Positions 17,807 through 28,091 of a DNA stretch of 64,000 nucleotides are shown in pieces (within the stretch, counting starts at the first letter, position 1; the number at the start of each line of letters is the position of its first letter). Where the stretch lies: assembly GCF_004346185.1 (NCBI RefSeq), contig NZ_SMAI01000001.1, forward strand, positions 620,001-684,000, in the 5' to 3' direction. Origin of the DNA: Aquabacter spiritensis. Its GTDB lineage: Bacteria; Pseudomonadota; Alphaproteobacteria; Rhizobiales; Xanthobacteraceae. The notes beneath the pieces are model-generated. The model did not search any database and had not been told where the DNA came from. It saw only the letters and a program-made list of their open reading frames with translations. The translations under genes were made by a program, and so were the position numbers.

Positions 17807-18289
17807 GCCCAAATTCGCACGTGCCTGTGGTTGCGTGTCGGTCGGTGGAAGTCCGGACAAGAGGCCGGAAAGCTGCCAGGACGATCGATAGCCGGAGGGA
17901 ACCGGCCCACCCCGCTCCTCACGCGGGGGACGTGACTTGAAGCAACGACGTAGCGGGCTTTTTTGGTCTCGGTCGGCCCTCCAAAGGTCGGCGTTACTAA
18001 AGAGGCACTACTTCTTGCCGGTCGTGCGGAGCGGGATCTCCCTCTCCAAGCGCGCATTTCCAAAAGACGCTTCGCGTCGACCACCGGTCGATTCGCGGCG
18101 GGGAAATGCTTCGGCGCGAAGATGCGGCCGGTTTGCGACCGGCGAAGCGGGTACGGCCCGTTGGGATGGAGGCGCGTCCACACCGCCTGTCTCCCGCGTG
18201 TGCGTATCCCGGACGGGCCTCGGCTCCGTCCGTCCTGTCGTCGCGCGGGCAACCGCGCTTCACGAGGCTTCAGGTCACGGGAGATTGCC
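17807..18289 (+). ncRNA. Long structured 5' leader of ornithine decarboxylase (speF-motif candidate)
   Basis: The 587-base gap between the methyltransferase stop and the odc ATG contains no convincing gene but several stem pairs, for example GCCGG/CCGGC (17891-17895 with 17902-17906) and CCCCGC/GCGGGG (17910-17915 with 17923-17928), then GCGGGC followed by six T. Known: alphaproteobacterial odc genes carry a conserved leader called the speF motif. Position and gene context fit; I have not matched the covariance model base by base. A frame beginning TTG at 17937 (MKQRRSGLFWSRS...) and an in-frame extension of odc from 17963 exist but look like GC-driven open frames. It may control odc in response to polyamines. 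Confidence 0.55.
17910..17964 (+). terminator. Alternative hairpins ending in a T-run in the odc leader
   Basis: CCCGCT (17911-17916) can pair either locally with the GCGGGG run (17923-17928) or with AGCGGG (17952-17957), which is followed after one base by TTTTTT (17959-17964). The two pairings exclude each other, the layout of an attenuator. The six-base long-range stem spans a 35-base loop, so it is weak evidence alone. Confidence 0.35.
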
Positions 18290-19420
18290 ATGACCGATCG
18301 CATCCGCGAGTTTCTCAAGACCCGACGTGAGGATGGTCCCTGCGTCGTCGTCGATCTCGACGTGGTCCGTGCCAATTATGCCGCGTTCGCGCGCGCATTG
18401 CCGGACACCCGCGTCTTCTATGCCGTCAAGGCCAATCCCGACGCCGCGATCCTCAAGGCGCTGGCGGAGCTCGGTTCGTGCTTCGATACCGCCTCCACGG
18501 GCGAGATCGAGATGGCGCTCGCCGCCGGCGCCGGCCCGGAGCGCATCTCGTTCGGCAACACCATCAAGAAGGAGCGCGACATCGAGCGCGCCTACAAGAT
18601 GGGTGTGCGCCTGTTCGCGGTGGATTGCTACGAGGAGGTCGAGAAGATCGCCCGCGTGGCGCCGGGCGCGAAGGTGTTCTGCCGCATCCTGTGCGACGGC
18701 GCGGGCGCCGAATGGCCGCTCTCGCGCAAGTTCGGCTGCGTGCCCGAAATGGCCGCGGACGTGCTCGAGCACGCTCATCGCCTGGGCCTGGCTGCCTATG
18801 GCGTGTCGTTCCATGTCGGTTCGCAGCAGAAGAACGTGCATGCCTGGGACCAGGCGCTGGCGTCGGCTGCCGGCATCTTCCGCGAATGCGCCGAGCGCGG
18901 CATCGGCCTGTCCATGGTTAATCTCGGCGGCGGTTTCCCGACCAAGTATCTTCAGGACGTGCCTTCGGCGACAGCCTATGGCGAGGCGATCTTCGACGCG
19001 CTGCGCCGGCATTTCGGTAATGCTATCCCCGAGACCATCATGGAGCCGGGCCGCGGCATGGTCGGCAATGCCGGCTTGATCGAGACCGAGGTGGTGCTGA
19101 TCTCCAAGAAGTCCGAGACCGACACGATGCGCTGGGTGTTCCTGGACATCGGCAAGTTCGGCGGTCTCGCCGAAACCATGGACGAGGCGATCCGCTACCC
19201 GCTGCGCACGCCGCGCGACGGGGACGACACCGCGCCCTGCGTGCTCGCCGGCCCGACCTGCGATTCGGCCGACGTGCTCTATGAGAAGACCCCGGTCGAA
19301 CTGCCGGTGTCCCTCGCGATCGGTGACAAGATCCTGATCGAGGCGTGCGGCGCCTATACCACGACCTATTCGGCGGTCGCCTTCAACGGCTTTCCGCCGC
19401 TGAAGTCCTACGTGATCTGA
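18290..19420 (+). CDS. odc: Ornithine/lysine decarboxylase, alanine-racemase fold (group IV)
   Basis: 376 residues; ATG preceded by GGGAGA. Makes putrescine from ornithine (some relatives also take lysine to cadaverine). The PLP lysine is K47 in FYAVKANPDA; other landmarks are SFGNTIKKERDI, FHVGSQQ, NLGGGFPTKY, the phosphate-binding EPGRGMVGNAG, and the active-site cysteine C324 in GPTCDSADVLYE, donated across the dimer. Length is typical of the short bacterial odc family. It follows a long structured leader and is followed 99 bases later by a GNAT gene, a pairing familiar in Rhizobiales. Confidence 0.94.
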   Translation: MTDRIREFLKTRREDGPCVVVDLDVVRANYAAFARALPDTRVFYAVKANPDAAILKALAELGSCFDTASTGEIEMALAAGAGPERISFGNTIKKERDIERAYKMGVRLFAVDCYEEVEKIARVAPGAKVFCRILCDGAGAEWPLSRKFGCVPEMAADVLEHAHRLGLAAYGVSFHVGSQQKNVHAWDQALASAAGIFRECAERGIGLSMVNLGGGFPTKYLQDVPSATAYGEAIFDALRRHFGNAIPETIMEPGRGMVGNAGLIETEVVLISKKSETDTMRWVFLDIGKFGGLAETMDEAIRYPLRTPRDGDDTAPCVLAGPTCDSADVLYEKTPVELPVSLAIGDKILIEACGAYTTTYSAVAFNGFPPLKSYVI

Positions 19421-19519
19421 CGATCACCCCTCATCCCGTTCCGGCCCTTAAAACCGCCGCGCGTCACCGCGCGGCCGGGCCGGCATCTTTCGGCTTCGGT
19501 TTTGGCACAGGAGGTGCCG

Positions 19520-20062
19520 ATGACTGACATTGTCGCTGAGAAGGTGGAAGAGGCTGCCGCCCGCGAGGCGCTCCTGGACCTCACAATGCCCACCCGCTTC
19601 GAGAAGCCCTCCGAGCGGATCCGCGAGGGCCGCCTGCCTGCCGAAGGCCTCGCCTTCGCCGCGCACGGGCCGGACGGGCGCCTGATTGCCACCGTCCGCC
19701 TGTGGCACGTCGCGGCGGGCCCGGGAAAGCCCGCGCTGCTGCTCGGACCGCTCGCGGTTCACCCCTGGTTCCGCGACCGCGGGCTCGGCGGCAAGATGAT
19801 GCAGGCTGCGATCGCGACGGCGGCGGAACGCGGCCACGGCGCGATCCTCCTGGTGGGGGATGCGCCCTATTATAGCCGGTTCGGCTTTTCCGCCGCGCCG
19901 ACTCAGGGCCTGTGGATGCCGGGCGCGTACGACCGTGACCGGCTTCTCGGGCTCGAACTGACGCCCGGCGCGCTCACCGGCGCCCGCGGCCTGATCAGCC
20001 CGACCGGCGCGCAGATCCCGGTCCCCTCGCTTGGGGAACTCATGGCCGCCAGCGCGGCGTGA
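19520..20062 (+). CDS. GNAT family N-acetyltransferase
   Basis: 180 residues. The start at 19520 is fixed by a near-perfect AGGAGGTG (19509-19516); a longer frame from 19502 lacks this. The acetyl-CoA loop is seen as VHPWFRDRGLGGKMMQAAI (motif A, R-D-R-G-L-G-G), followed by YYSRFGFSAAP, typical of YhbS-like GNATs. It is transcribed behind odc, so polyamine acetylation is possible, but the family is broad and the acceptor is not known. Confidence 0.85.
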   Translation: MTDIVAEKVEEAAAREALLDLTMPTRFEKPSERIREGRLPAEGLAFAAHGPDGRLIATVRLWHVAAGPGKPALLLGPLAVHPWFRDRGLGGKMMQAAIATAAERGHGAILLVGDAPYYSRFGFSAAPTQGLWMPGAYDRDRLLGLELTPGALTGARGLISPTGAQIPVPSLGELMAASAA

Positions 20063-20223
20063 TCGACAGGCATCCATATGGTGCCTGGCAGCCTTTAGCT
20101 GGACCGAACGAGGCGCTTCGCAAATCGATGCGCCCCGTGCGGCGATGCAGGTGCTGGAAAGATCAAGGGTTAGGTCCGGTTCGGGAAGACCGAGACATTG
20201 AAATCAGCCGCGCCTCGAACATT

Positions 20224-20262
20224 CCGGCCGCAGCGCGCCGTTCTGCGGATCCCTGCGGCCGG
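20224..20262. terminator. GC-rich inverted repeat between convergent GNAT and trxA
   Basis: CCGGCCGCAG / CTGCGGCCGG, perfect 10-bp arms with a 19-base loop, in the 235-base gap between the two convergent genes. A second small stem, CGGGG-TCAAAAG-CCCCG (about 20276-20292), lies right after the trxA stop. The rest of the gap shows no gene. Confidence 0.45.
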
Positions 20263-20297
20263 TCACTCACATAATCGGGGTCAAAAGCCCCGGGCGC

Positions 20298-20618
20298 TCA
20301 GATAGCGCCATTGATCCACTGGACCAGCTTCGCCTTGGGCGCCGCGCCGACCTGACGCGAAGCGATCTTGCCATCCTTGAACAACAACAAAGTGGGGATC
20401 GACATGATCCCATACTTCGACGCCGTTTCCGGATTCTCGTCGACATTCAGCTTGACGATCTTGAGCTTGTCGCCGAGTTCGCCGGACACTTCGTCCAAAA
20501 CCGGCGCGACCATGCGGCAGGGGCCGCACCATTCGGCCCAGAAATCCACCACGACCGGGGCTTCGGACTTCAGCACATCCTGCTCGAAGCTCTGATCGGA
20601 AACTTTCTCAACTGCCAT
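20298..20618 (-). CDS. trxA: Thioredoxin
   Basis: 106 residues, typical for TrxA. Active site WCGPC at residues 30-34 in [19 protein letters not shown], cis-proline loop [11 protein letters not shown], and a C-terminal helix ending in LVQWINGAI. Cytoplasmic disulfide reductase. The ATG at 20618 has GAGAGGTG upstream; the much longer frame beyond it enters addA antisense sequence. It lies 106 bases after addA on the same strand, with its own promoter-like sequence in the gap. Confidence 0.95.
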   Translation of the reverse strand: MAVEKVSDQSFEQDVLKSEAPVVVDFWAEWCGPCRMVAPVLDEVSGELGDKLKIVKLNVDENPETASKYGIMSIPTLLLFKDGKIASRQVGAAPKAKLVQWINGAI

Positions 20619-20661
20619 GACACACCTCTCCGGGTGAAGGCGACACGTGAACGTGACTGCA

Positions 20662-20690
20662 ACGTAGGAAGCCCCTCCCCGTTGCGTCAA
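20662..20690 (-). promoter_or_regulatory. Candidate trxA promoter
   Basis: On the minus strand, TTGACG (20690-20685), a 17-base spacer, then CTACGT (20667-20662), in the addA-trxA gap. The -35 box matches the alphaproteobacterial TTGAC pattern well; the -10 is weaker. Confidence 0.5.
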
Positions 20691-20724
20691 GGCAAGTCGC
20701 GGCCTCGTGACGAGACCGCCGCCC

Positions 20725-23700
20725 TCAACCCGCGCCCAGACGCTCCAGCGCGGCCTCCAACTGGCCGGGCGAGAGCCCATGGATGCGGGGACCGCGCGTA
20801 TAGACGATCCGGGCGGCCACCGCAGTCCCCGGCAGGGCGCGACCAAGCGCCGCCGCATAGAGGGCGAGTTGTGCGATGTGTGATGGATCGACGTCCTCCG
20901 CCCGCTCCGGTGGCACGCGATCTGTCTTGAAATCCGCAAGAAGGATCTCCGTGCCGATTCGGACCAGCCGGTCGATGCGGCCGGCAACTTCCGCCGGGCG
21001 CCCGTTGCCGAGTTGCCAACGCCCGAGGACCGGAACTTCCGCTCGGCTGCCGGGGCCGAAGAGGTCCGCCAGCGCAGGCAAATCGAGGACACTGAGCGCC
21101 TCCGCCAACACCGCCGCGTGCTGTGCCAGGGATAGGCTCGGCGCAGCCTGTCGCAGCAGGCGCATGCCGCTGGCGCGCCGCTCGGGTCCCGCCAAGTCCG
21201 GTAGGCCTGCGAGCAATCGGTGGACCAGATCCCCATGTACGGTGGGATCGATCCCGACTGCACCATCGCCCCCCGGGAGAGACGCAGATTTCACCTCGAT
21301 CAGAGAGGGCTCCGTCTTCGGCGCTGCGTGCGATGGCCGCAGGCGCAGGCATGTCGCCTCGGCCTCTACGGGGCGCGTTTCCAGGGAGCGCGGGGCCGGC
21401 GGCGGTGCGGACGGGCTGACCGCGGCCGTCAGAGTGGACACCGGAAACGAATCCGGCCGCCGCCAGCGCAGCACCGGAACCTCGCAATAGGGAACCTCGG
21501 CATCGACGGCTTCGGCCGCGAGCGCATCGGTCACGAGGTCGTACCAGCAGCCCGGCGCGCGGGCATGGGCCTTCCCCTCGCCTGGCAGACGACCCTCGGC
21601 GCCGCAGACGATGACGGCGTCCTGTGCCCGTGTCAGCGCCACATAGAGCAGGCGGCGATATTCCTCCGCCTCGCGCGCCGCGGCGGCCGCCCGGGCGGCG
21701 GACAGAGCCGGCGGATCCGCCTCTTGCCGCGAGACCAAGACCGGCACGCCGATGCCGTCGCCAGCGGACAGTGTGAGAAGACCGCCGGGCAGGCGCAAGC
21801 GCGGCACGTCCACAGTATCGGCGAGAATGACGATCGGCGCTTCCAGCCCTTTCGCGCCATGGACCGTCATCACCCGGACCTCGTCGCGCCCGCTCTCCAT
21901 GTCGCGCTTGGTCTCCGCGCCGCCACGGCGCAGGTAAGCGAGGAAGCCTGACAGTGTCGCCGGCTCTCCGGCCTCATAGGAGCGGGCCAGCGCCATGAAC
22001 TCGTCCAGGACATCGCCGGCCTCCGCGCCGAGCCGGGCGATCATCGCGCGCCGTCCTCCGTCGCGGCCCAGCACGCGCCCGTAAAAATCGAACGGACGCA
22101 GCGCCGCCGCCTCCACGCGCCAGGCGGAAAGGCGCGCGGCGGCGGCGGAGAAGCGGAAATCCTGTGCGAGCGCGTCACCCAGCCGCCCGGTGCGGCCGGG
22201 ACAGAGCGCCGTCAAATCGGCATCCGTGAAACCGAAAAGCGGGCTCTTCAGGAGACCGGCGAGCGCGAGATCGTCATCGGGCGAGAGCAGGGCGTCGCCG
22301 AGCGCCATCAAGTCGAGCGCGGCGATATGATCGGCGACGACCAGGCGGTCGGCCCCGGCGACATCGACGCCGCTCGCCGCCTTCAGCGCTCGGATGATCG
22401 CCTCGAACAGCTTGCCGCGCCGCCGTACCAGAATGAGAACATCCTCCGCCCGCATCGGCCGCCCGCCTTGCGAGGGGATGGCGAGACGGGCGCCGATCCC
22501 CCAGGCAATGAAGGCGGCGATCCGCCGGGCGAGCAGGTTCGCGGGATCGTCGACCGGCACCGCGTCCAGCGGCCGGCGCCAATCGTCGATTTCCGGACGC
22601 GGCGGTGGCACGAGGGTCGGCCAGATCTCCACCAGAGCCGGCGCATCGGCGCGGATCGCGGCATGTGTCGGCGCCACGCCATCGGCGACCAGGCCGGCCG
22701 CAGCGTCGGCGCCCGCGAATATCCGGTCGACCGCAGCCAGGACCCCAGGTGAGGCCCGGAAGGAATGCGGCAGGCTGACGTCGCGGAATGCGTCGGGACC
22801 GGCCGCGCGGGCGACGCGACGGTGCATCGCCCCGAAGGCGCGTGGATCGGCGCCTTGAAAGGAGAAGATCGACTGTTTTTCGTCGCCCACCACGAACAGC
22901 GTGCGTGTGAGACCCGGCCGCGCGCCCTCCCCCGCGAAAAAGTCCGAAACAAGCCCCTCGACCACCTTCCATTGAGCCGGGCTCGTATCCTGCGCCTCGT
23001 CGACGAGCACATGGTCGATGCCCCGGTCGAGCTTGAAGTGCACGAAGGAGGCCGGAACGCGGTTGAGGAGATCGGCGGTGCGGTGGATCAGGTCGTCGAA
23101 ATCAAGCAAACCACGGGCCGATTTTGCTGCCTCATAGCGCGCGCAGGCCGCCCCGCCGAGGACCAAAGCCGCCTCGCTGCGCTCCAGCACCACCGCCGCA
23201 CGCAATGCATCGAGCAAGGCACCGATGCGCGCCTTCTCCAGGTCGAGCCGGTCCGCGAGATCCGGCTCGGCCGCGCGCAACCCCTTGGTGAGGAAGCGGG
23301 CACGCAGCTTGCCCTCAGAGGTGAGGAAGACGGTGCGATACGCGGCCAGCGCTTCGGCGACGCTCGCGGCTTTCGCGGCGAGGCCGAGCGTACGGCCGAG
23401 TTCTGCATCGCTCGCCGATCCCGCCGTCAGCCGGGCCGCGACGCTCGCCCATTCGCTGCGCGGCAGATGCGGGCTTGCCAGCATCTCCGCCTCGATCGCG
23501 GCGCGGCTGGTCTCGGGAGGCAGGCCGAGCAGATGGGCGAGCCGTGCCCGGCGCGCAGGGCCGGCCACCGCCACGTGCAGGATCTGAGCCCGCAGCGCCA
23601 CGGCCGCCTCCAGCAGCGCATCGACGGCAAAGTCGCTCATGTCCTCGGTGAGGCGGCTCAAAGCCTGACCGAGCGGTCCATCTGGGACCCGGGTGGCCTC

Positions 23701-24225
23701 GACGATCAAGTCGGCGCGGATTTGCGCCATCAGATCGAGCCGAGCGGCCTCATCCAGTTCGCGAAAACCTGCCGCGACCCCGGCCTCGAACGGAAAGCGA
23801 TGCAGGAGGCCGCCGCAAAAAGCGTGGATGGTCTGGATCTTGAGCCCACCCGGCGTCTCCAGCGCCGCCGCGAACAGGCGGCGCGCTCGCGCCCGGCTCT
23901 CTCGCGTCGGGACGCGGCCATCGGTGGCGCGCAGTTCGGCGTCGAGCGCGTCATCCGAGAGGCCCACCCAGCGGCTGAGTATGGCGAGGACGCGGTTCGC
24001 CATATTGGCCGCCGCGGCCTTGGTATAGGTCAGGCAGAGAATACGTTCCGGCGGTGTCCCGGACAGCAGCAGGCGGATCACCCGCCGCGCCAGCACATGG
24101 GTCTTGCCGGACCCCGCATTCGCGGAGACCCACGCGGAGCGGTCTGGGGCCGAGGCATCGCTCTGGCGCCGCGTCGCCTCGGCGAGCGGCCCCTGGTCGA
24201 CGGCGTCGCTCGTGACGTCCTTCAC
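20725..24225 (-). CDS. addA: Double-strand break repair helicase-nuclease AddA
   Basis: 1166 residues from GTG at 24225, whose last bases overlap the addB stop (GTGA) and which has GGAGGAGACGCC upstream. UvrD-like helicase motifs in order: [15 protein letters not shown] (Walker A), [23 protein letters not shown] (Walker B), [34 protein letters not shown] and [17 protein letters not shown]-terminal RecB-type nuclease follows, with VAGRIDRLV and [13 protein letters not shown]. AddA with AddB resects double-strand ends for RecA loading. A 26-codon extension upstream is open but inside addB. Confidence 0.95.
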   Translation of the reverse strand: MKDVTSDAVDQGPLAEATRRQSDASAPDRSAWVSANAGSGKTHVLARRVIRLLLSGTPPERILCLTYTKAAAANMANRVLAILSRWVGLSDDALDAELRATDGRVPTRESRARARRLFAAALETPGGLKIQTIHAFCGGLLHRFPFEAGVAAGFRELDEAARLDLMAQIRADLIVEATRVPDGPLGQALSRLTEDMSDFAVDALLEAAVALRAQILHVAVAGPARRARLAHLLGLPPETSRAAIEAEMLASPHLPRSEWASVAARLTAGSASDAELGRTLGLAAKAASVAEALAAYRTVFLTSEGKLRARFLTKGLRAAEPDLADRLDLEKARIGALLDALRAAVVLERSEAALVLGGAACARYEAAKSARGLLDFDDLIHRTADLLNRVPASFVHFKLDRGIDHVLVDEAQDTSPAQWKVVEGLVSDFFAGEGARPGLTRTLFVVGDEKQSIFSFQGADPRAFGAMHRRVARAAGPDAFRDVSLPHSFRASPGVLAAVDRIFAGADAAAGLVADGVAPTHAAIRADAPALVEIWPTLVPPPRPEIDDWRRPLDAVPVDDPANLLARRIAAFIAWGIGARLAIPSQGGRPMRAEDVLILVRRRGKLFEAIIRALKAASGVDVAGADRLVVADHIAALDLMALGDALLSPDDDLALAGLLKSPLFGFTDADLTALCPGRTGRLGDALAQDFRFSAAAARLSAWRVEAAALRPFDFYGRVLGRDGGRRAMIARLGAEAGDVLDEFMALARSYEAGEPATLSGFLAYLRRGGAETKRDMESGRDEVRVMTVHGAKGLEAPIVILADTVDVPRLRLPGGLLTLSAGDGIGVPVLVSRQEADPPALSAARAAAAAREAEEYRRLLYVALTRAQDAVIVCGAEGRLPGEGKAHARAPGCWYDLVTDALAAEAVDAEVPYCEVPVLRWRRPDSFPVSTLTAAVSPSAPPPAPRSLETRPVEAEATCLRLRPSHAAPKTEPSLIEVKSASLPGGDGAVGIDPTVHGDLVHRLLAGLPDLAGPERRASGMRLLRQAAPSLSLAQHAAVLAEALSVLDLPALADLFGPGSRAEVPVLGRWQLGNGRPAEVAGRIDRLVRIGTEILLADFKTDRVPPERAEDVDPSHIAQLALYAAALGRALPGTAVAARIVYTRGPRIHGLSPGQLEAALERLGAG

Positions 24226-27200
24226 GGCGTCTCCTCCGCCTCGCCGCCAAAACCCCATTCCCGCACCCGGGCGAGATGGTCGTAGACGCCATGCCGGCCA
24301 CGCCATTGCGGCGCGGCGAGCGCGCGGTAGCCCTGATGTGGATCGTCGAAGGCGGAAAGAAGCTCGGTCAGCTTGCCCAGTACCTCCTCGGCGAGGCCGG
24401 CGGCGGTCGCGGTCTTGGCGATCGCCGGCTTGAGGCGTCCCGGCTCCGCACCGCCCTTCAGTTCGACATGAAAAAAGTCTGCGATCTCCCCGGCCGGTAC
24501 CCCGGCGAAACCGCCACGCGCGGCGATCGCCGCCTCCAGCGGCAATTGCGGCGCCAAAGCCCGGACCTGGGCGGCAGTTGGCGCGGTGCCGGTCTTGTAG
24601 TCGATCAGGACGAGGCCGCCGTCACGCAGCAGGTCGATGCGGTCGGCGCGTGCAGTCAGGCGGAAGGCGCCATCCGGCAGCGCGATCGTGTGCGACCCGC
24701 CCACTTCCGCCGCCACCCGGCTCACCCCGGGCCGCCGGATGCGCTCGAATTCCACCACCCAAGCGGCGACCCGCACGAACCGGGCCCACCACAGCGCATG
24801 TTCGGCGGGGAAGACCGCCAGCGGGGCGAAAGCGGTGCGTCCCAGGTCCAGCAATTGTGGGAGCGCATCCTCGGGCAGATCCTCCGGATGGCGTGCGGCG
24901 AAGGCGCCGAGCGCCTGATGAAGTGCCGTGCCGCGCTCCGCTCCACCCGGTGCCGCATCGAACGGCTCCAGCGGCTGGAGGCGCAACACGTGGCGGGCAT
25001 AGATCGAATAGGGGTCGCGCAGCAGGGTTTCGATCTCGGTGACGCTGAGCTGGCGCGGCCGCAAAGCGAGCGGCGGCGTGGGGCTCGGCTGTGTCACGCG
25101 AGGCACGGGCGGTGCGGCATCGAGTGCCAAGGCGGCGGCGCGCCAGGCGGCGCCGCGCGCCAGGGCTTCGGCCCACAGTGCGGGTCCGGCGACGGTGCGC
25201 AGCCGTTGCACGAAGCGGGAGGCGACGCTCTGTGCGCCGTCGGCCTTCTCGGGATAGGTCAGGACCAGTTCCGGCGTAGCCGCCGCCTGCGCGAAATCGT
25301 GGGCGGAGAGCCCGATGCGCCGCTCCGGGAGATCAAGGCCGAGTTCGGCCCGCATCGGCCGCGACAGCCAGGGATCGGTGCGCGTCTGGGGCGGCCAGAC
25401 GCCCTCGATCAGCCCGCCGAGCACCACCCGGTCCAGCGCCACGAGGCGCGCCTCCAGCGGGCCGAGAATGCGCACGCGCCCGCCGTCCCCGGCAGGCGGG
25501 CGCACCATCTCTCCGGCAATCAGGGCGCCGAACATGTCGGCATAGTCCCCGAGCGACAGCATCGGTCCATGTTCGGCGCCGGCCAGCATCTCTGCGAACG
25601 CACGGGCGAGCGCCGCGCGGCCAGGGTCGGCCTCATCCTCGGGATCGAGCGGGCCGCCGACGGCCTCCAGAGCCGCCTCGTGCTCCGCCACCCGTGTCGC
25701 GAACGGCCGGACCTCCGGATCGAGCGACGCGAAACAGGTGGCGAGGCGTGCGAGGAGATCCAGGGCGCGCGCACGCCCCGCATCGTCCACGCGACGGCGC
25801 GGATCGAGACGATGCAGCGTCTTCGGGTCGAAGGCGCGAACCGCATCGGTCAACCCCGCGAGCCCGCTGCGCGGGCGCGGACCGCGCAGCGCTAACAATT
25901 CCAACGCCGCCACCGCCTCGGCCTTGTCCTCGGGGGCGAGACCGAACGTCGCCTGCGGATGGGCGAGCAGTGCGAACAACGGGACGGGTGCGAAGCTTTC
26001 GGCCGCCGCACGCGCGACGAGACGTGCCAACCGGCCCGCACCGGTTTCGGCCAAGGGCAAACCGGCGGAATCGTCGACCGAGACGCCGAACCGCCCGAGT
26101 TCCGCAGCCACCCGGCGGGCGAGATCGCGGTCGGGCGTGATCAAAGCGGCCCGCAGACCGGGCCGGCGCAGGGCATCTTCCAGGACCAGAGCGATCGTCA
26201 CCGCCTCCTCGCGCGGGTCCGCCGCGGCAATCACGCTGACCTGCGCCATCGCGGCGGCGAGATCGCACGGACCGAGCCGCTCCGGCAGGGTCGCCCACAG
26301 ATCGGACGTCTCGGACTGCCGCATCGCCTCGCTCAGAAGACGCACGCGTGGGGCCGGCGCCGGCCCGAGCAGGCTCACGTCGCGCCGTGTCGCGCCGAGC
26401 GTGGCGAGCAGTCGCGCCAGATTGAACTGCGGATGGTCCGGAGCCCCGGTCGCCGCGTCGGAGATTTGGTCGAATGTCGACTCCTCAAGATGCAGATCGA
26501 GCCCCGGCAGCACCACGGCGCCGTTCGGCAGGCACGCGATCGCCGCCAGCAACCGAGCAGTGGCGGGGAGCGAGCCGGTCGAGCCCGCCGCGATCACCGG
26601 CCCCGCCGCGGCGCCAAGCGCCGCAAGCCGGGCCGCCTCCGCCCCCATCAAAGCGTCGCGCCGCTGCGCCGCCTCGACCAGCCCGCGGGCGGAAAGATGA
26701 TCCGCCCAAGCCGCGTGGGCGAGCCGGACAAAAGCAAGGCTTGTGTCGAAAAAGGTGTCGTGTTCCGCGAGGTCGAGACGATCGAGCTTGATCCAGTCGA
26801 TGCCGGCGAGTGCCATCTGGTCGAAAAGCGCAGCGAGTTCGTCGGCGAGCGCGACGGTCGCTCCCGGCCCGGCGGCGACAGCCTCCTGCCCGTTCGACGC
26901 CGCCAGCGTGTCGCGCCAGCGCGTCACAAGAGCCAAGAGCGCGATCCGCCGATGCACTTGCGGTACAGCCTGCGGTGCCGCCAGCGGCGAGGCAAGGTCA
27001 CTGAAGGCGAGCAAATCCTCGTCGACATCGCCGAGCGGAACGATCCGCGGGAGCAGCACGGCTTCGGCGCCGGTGGCTGCAAGCAGCGCCTCCGCGAACA
27101 GGCGCCCGGCACGCCGCGTCGGCAGATAGAGGGTGGCAGAGGCAAGCGCGAGCGGATCGCGGCGCGGCGCAAAGCCCGGCACCAGCGCGCCGTCGAGCAG

Positions 27201-27260
27201 CGCGGAGGCGAGCGTCGGCAGGAATGGCGTGGACGGCGGGATCGTGAACAGGCGGGTCAT
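24222..27260 (-). CDS. addB: Double-strand break repair protein AddB
   Basis: 1012 residues. An N-terminal inactivated helicase-like region (LYLPTRRAGRLFAEALL; no intact Walker A) is followed by a C-terminal nuclease with LTARADRIDLLRDGGLVLIDYKTGTAP (D...D-Y-K). No cysteine appears near the C-terminal nuclease, so the iron-sulfur staple of Firmicute AddB seems absent, as expected for alphaproteobacterial AddB. Partner of AddA, whose start overlaps its stop. It begins 111 bases after the murU-like gene. Confidence 0.92.
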   Translation of the reverse strand: MTRLFTIPPSTPFLPTLASALLDGALVPGFAPRRDPLALASATLYLPTRRAGRLFAEALLAATGAEAVLLPRIVPLGDVDEDLLAFSDLASPLAAPQAVPQVHRRIALLALVTRWRDTLAASNGQEAVAAGPGATVALADELAALFDQMALAGIDWIKLDRLDLAEHDTFFDTSLAFVRLAHAAWADHLSARGLVEAAQRRDALMGAEAARLAALGAAAGPVIAAGSTGSLPATARLLAAIACLPNGAVVLPGLDLHLEESTFDQISDAATGAPDHPQFNLARLLATLGATRRDVSLLGPAPAPRVRLLSEAMRQSETSDLWATLPERLGPCDLAAAMAQVSVIAAADPREEAVTIALVLEDALRRPGLRAALITPDRDLARRVAAELGRFGVSVDDSAGLPLAETGAGRLARLVARAAAESFAPVPLFALLAHPQATFGLAPEDKAEAVAALELLALRGPRPRSGLAGLTDAVRAFDPKTLHRLDPRRRVDDAGRARALDLLARLATCFASLDPEVRPFATRVAEHEAALEAVGGPLDPEDEADPGRAALARAFAEMLAGAEHGPMLSLGDYADMFGALIAGEMVRPPAGDGGRVRILGPLEARLVALDRVVLGGLIEGVWPPQTRTDPWLSRPMRAELGLDLPERRIGLSAHDFAQAAATPELVLTYPEKADGAQSVASRFVQRLRTVAGPALWAEALARGAAWRAAALALDAAPPVPRVTQPSPTPPLALRPRQLSVTEIETLLRDPYSIYARHVLRLQPLEPFDAAPGGAERGTALHQALGAFAARHPEDLPEDALPQLLDLGRTAFAPLAVFPAEHALWWARFVRVAAWVVEFERIRRPGVSRVAAEVGGSHTIALPDGAFRLTARADRIDLLRDGGLVLIDYKTGTAPTAAQVRALAPQLPLEAAIAARGGFAGVPAGEIADFFHVELKGGAEPGRLKPAIAKTATAAGLAEEVLGKLTELLSAFDDPHQGYRALAAPQWRGRHGVYDHLARVREWGFGGEAEETP

Positions 27261-27371
27261 GGGGAATAGACGTTCGCCGTGCGCGGCCGAAGCGGGCCGT
27301 CTCCGCCGAGAAGCCTATACGGCCGGCGCCGTCTTGTCCCGGTGTGCGACGGGCGCGGAGACGGCACAGCC

Positions 27372-28091
27372 TCAATCGCTCGACCGCTTGATCGCAGTCT
27401 CTGCCTCGGCGATCGCCTCGGGGGTGCCGACATGCATCCATACCCCCTCGAGCCGCAGCCCAAACAGCCGACCGGCTTCGCACGCGCGGTCGAAGATGAG
27501 ATTGAGTGAAAACGGCCCCTGTGGCGTCTCATCGAACAGAGAGGGCGTGAAAACCCCGGCACCCGCATAGACGAAGGGCGAGACCACCCGCTCGGGCCGA
27601 CGCGACAGCCGCCCCTCGCCGTCCATGGTGAAGTCGCCAAAGCCGGAATAGCCGATCGACAGAGCGGTCGCGGCGACCAGAAGCAGGGCGTCCATCCGCT
27701 CCGGGTCGAATTGCTCGATCAGGCGGGCGATGTTCGGCTTCACCCCTTCGATCCAGATCGTGTCCGCATTGATCGCGACGAATGGCGCGTCGCCAAGAAG
27801 ATCAAGCGCCTTGCGCGTCCCGCCGCCGGTCTCCAACAGGCGCGTCCGCTCGTCCGACACCCGAATTCGGGGCGCACCGCTGCGCGTTGCCAGATGGGCC
27901 TCCATGAGATCGGCATGGTGGTGGACATTGACCACCGCTTCGTCGATCCCCGCGCCCGCGAGCCGGTCGAGCACATGGTCGACCAGCGGCTTGCCGGCGA
28001 CCGCGACCAGCGGCTTGGGGCGGGTGTCGGTCAAAGGGCGCATACGGGTGCCCATGCCCGCGGCGAGCACCATGGCCTTGCGGATCGTCAC
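27372..28091 (-). CDS. murU: Sugar-1-phosphate nucleotidyltransferase, MurU-like
   Basis: 239 residues from GTG at 28091; its GTGA overlaps the preceding stop. Nucleotidyltransferase signature AMVLAAGMGTRMRPLTDTRPKPL (residues about 5-27), then VNVHHHAD, LLETGGGTRKAL, FVAINADTIW and the C-terminal metal-site element GVWMHVGTPEAI. In the known AmgK-MurU peptidoglycan recycling route the kinase makes MurNAc-1-phosphate and MurU converts it to UDP-MurNAc. The upstream coupled gene carries an AmgK-like kinase domain, which supports this assignment over mannose- or glucose-1-phosphate enzymes. Confidence 0.8.
   Translation of the reverse strand: MTIRKAMVLAAGMGTRMRPLTDTRPKPLVAVAGKPLVDHVLDRLAGAGIDEAVVNVHHHADLMEAHLATRSGAPRIRVSDERTRLLETGGGTRKALDLLGDAPFVAINADTIWIEGVKPNIARLIEQFDPERMDALLLVAATALSIGYSGFGDFTMDGEGRLSRRPERVVSPFVYAGAGVFTPSLFDETPQGPFSLNLIFDRACEAGRLFGLRLEGVWMHVGTPEAIAEAETAIKRSSD

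Noticed and set aside
17825-17890. Resemblance to RNase P (GGAAGTCCGGAC) or a cobalamin riboswitch
   Set aside because: Only this short phrase matches; the remaining conserved RNase P and B12-box elements are missing.
17937-18293. 118-codon frame in the odc leader as a regulatory ORF
   Set aside because: TTG start without RBS and the frame runs through a T-run and stems; codon use does not look coding.
22765-24285. 506-codon frame antisense to addA
   Set aside because: Shadow; helicase motifs are intact on the other strand.
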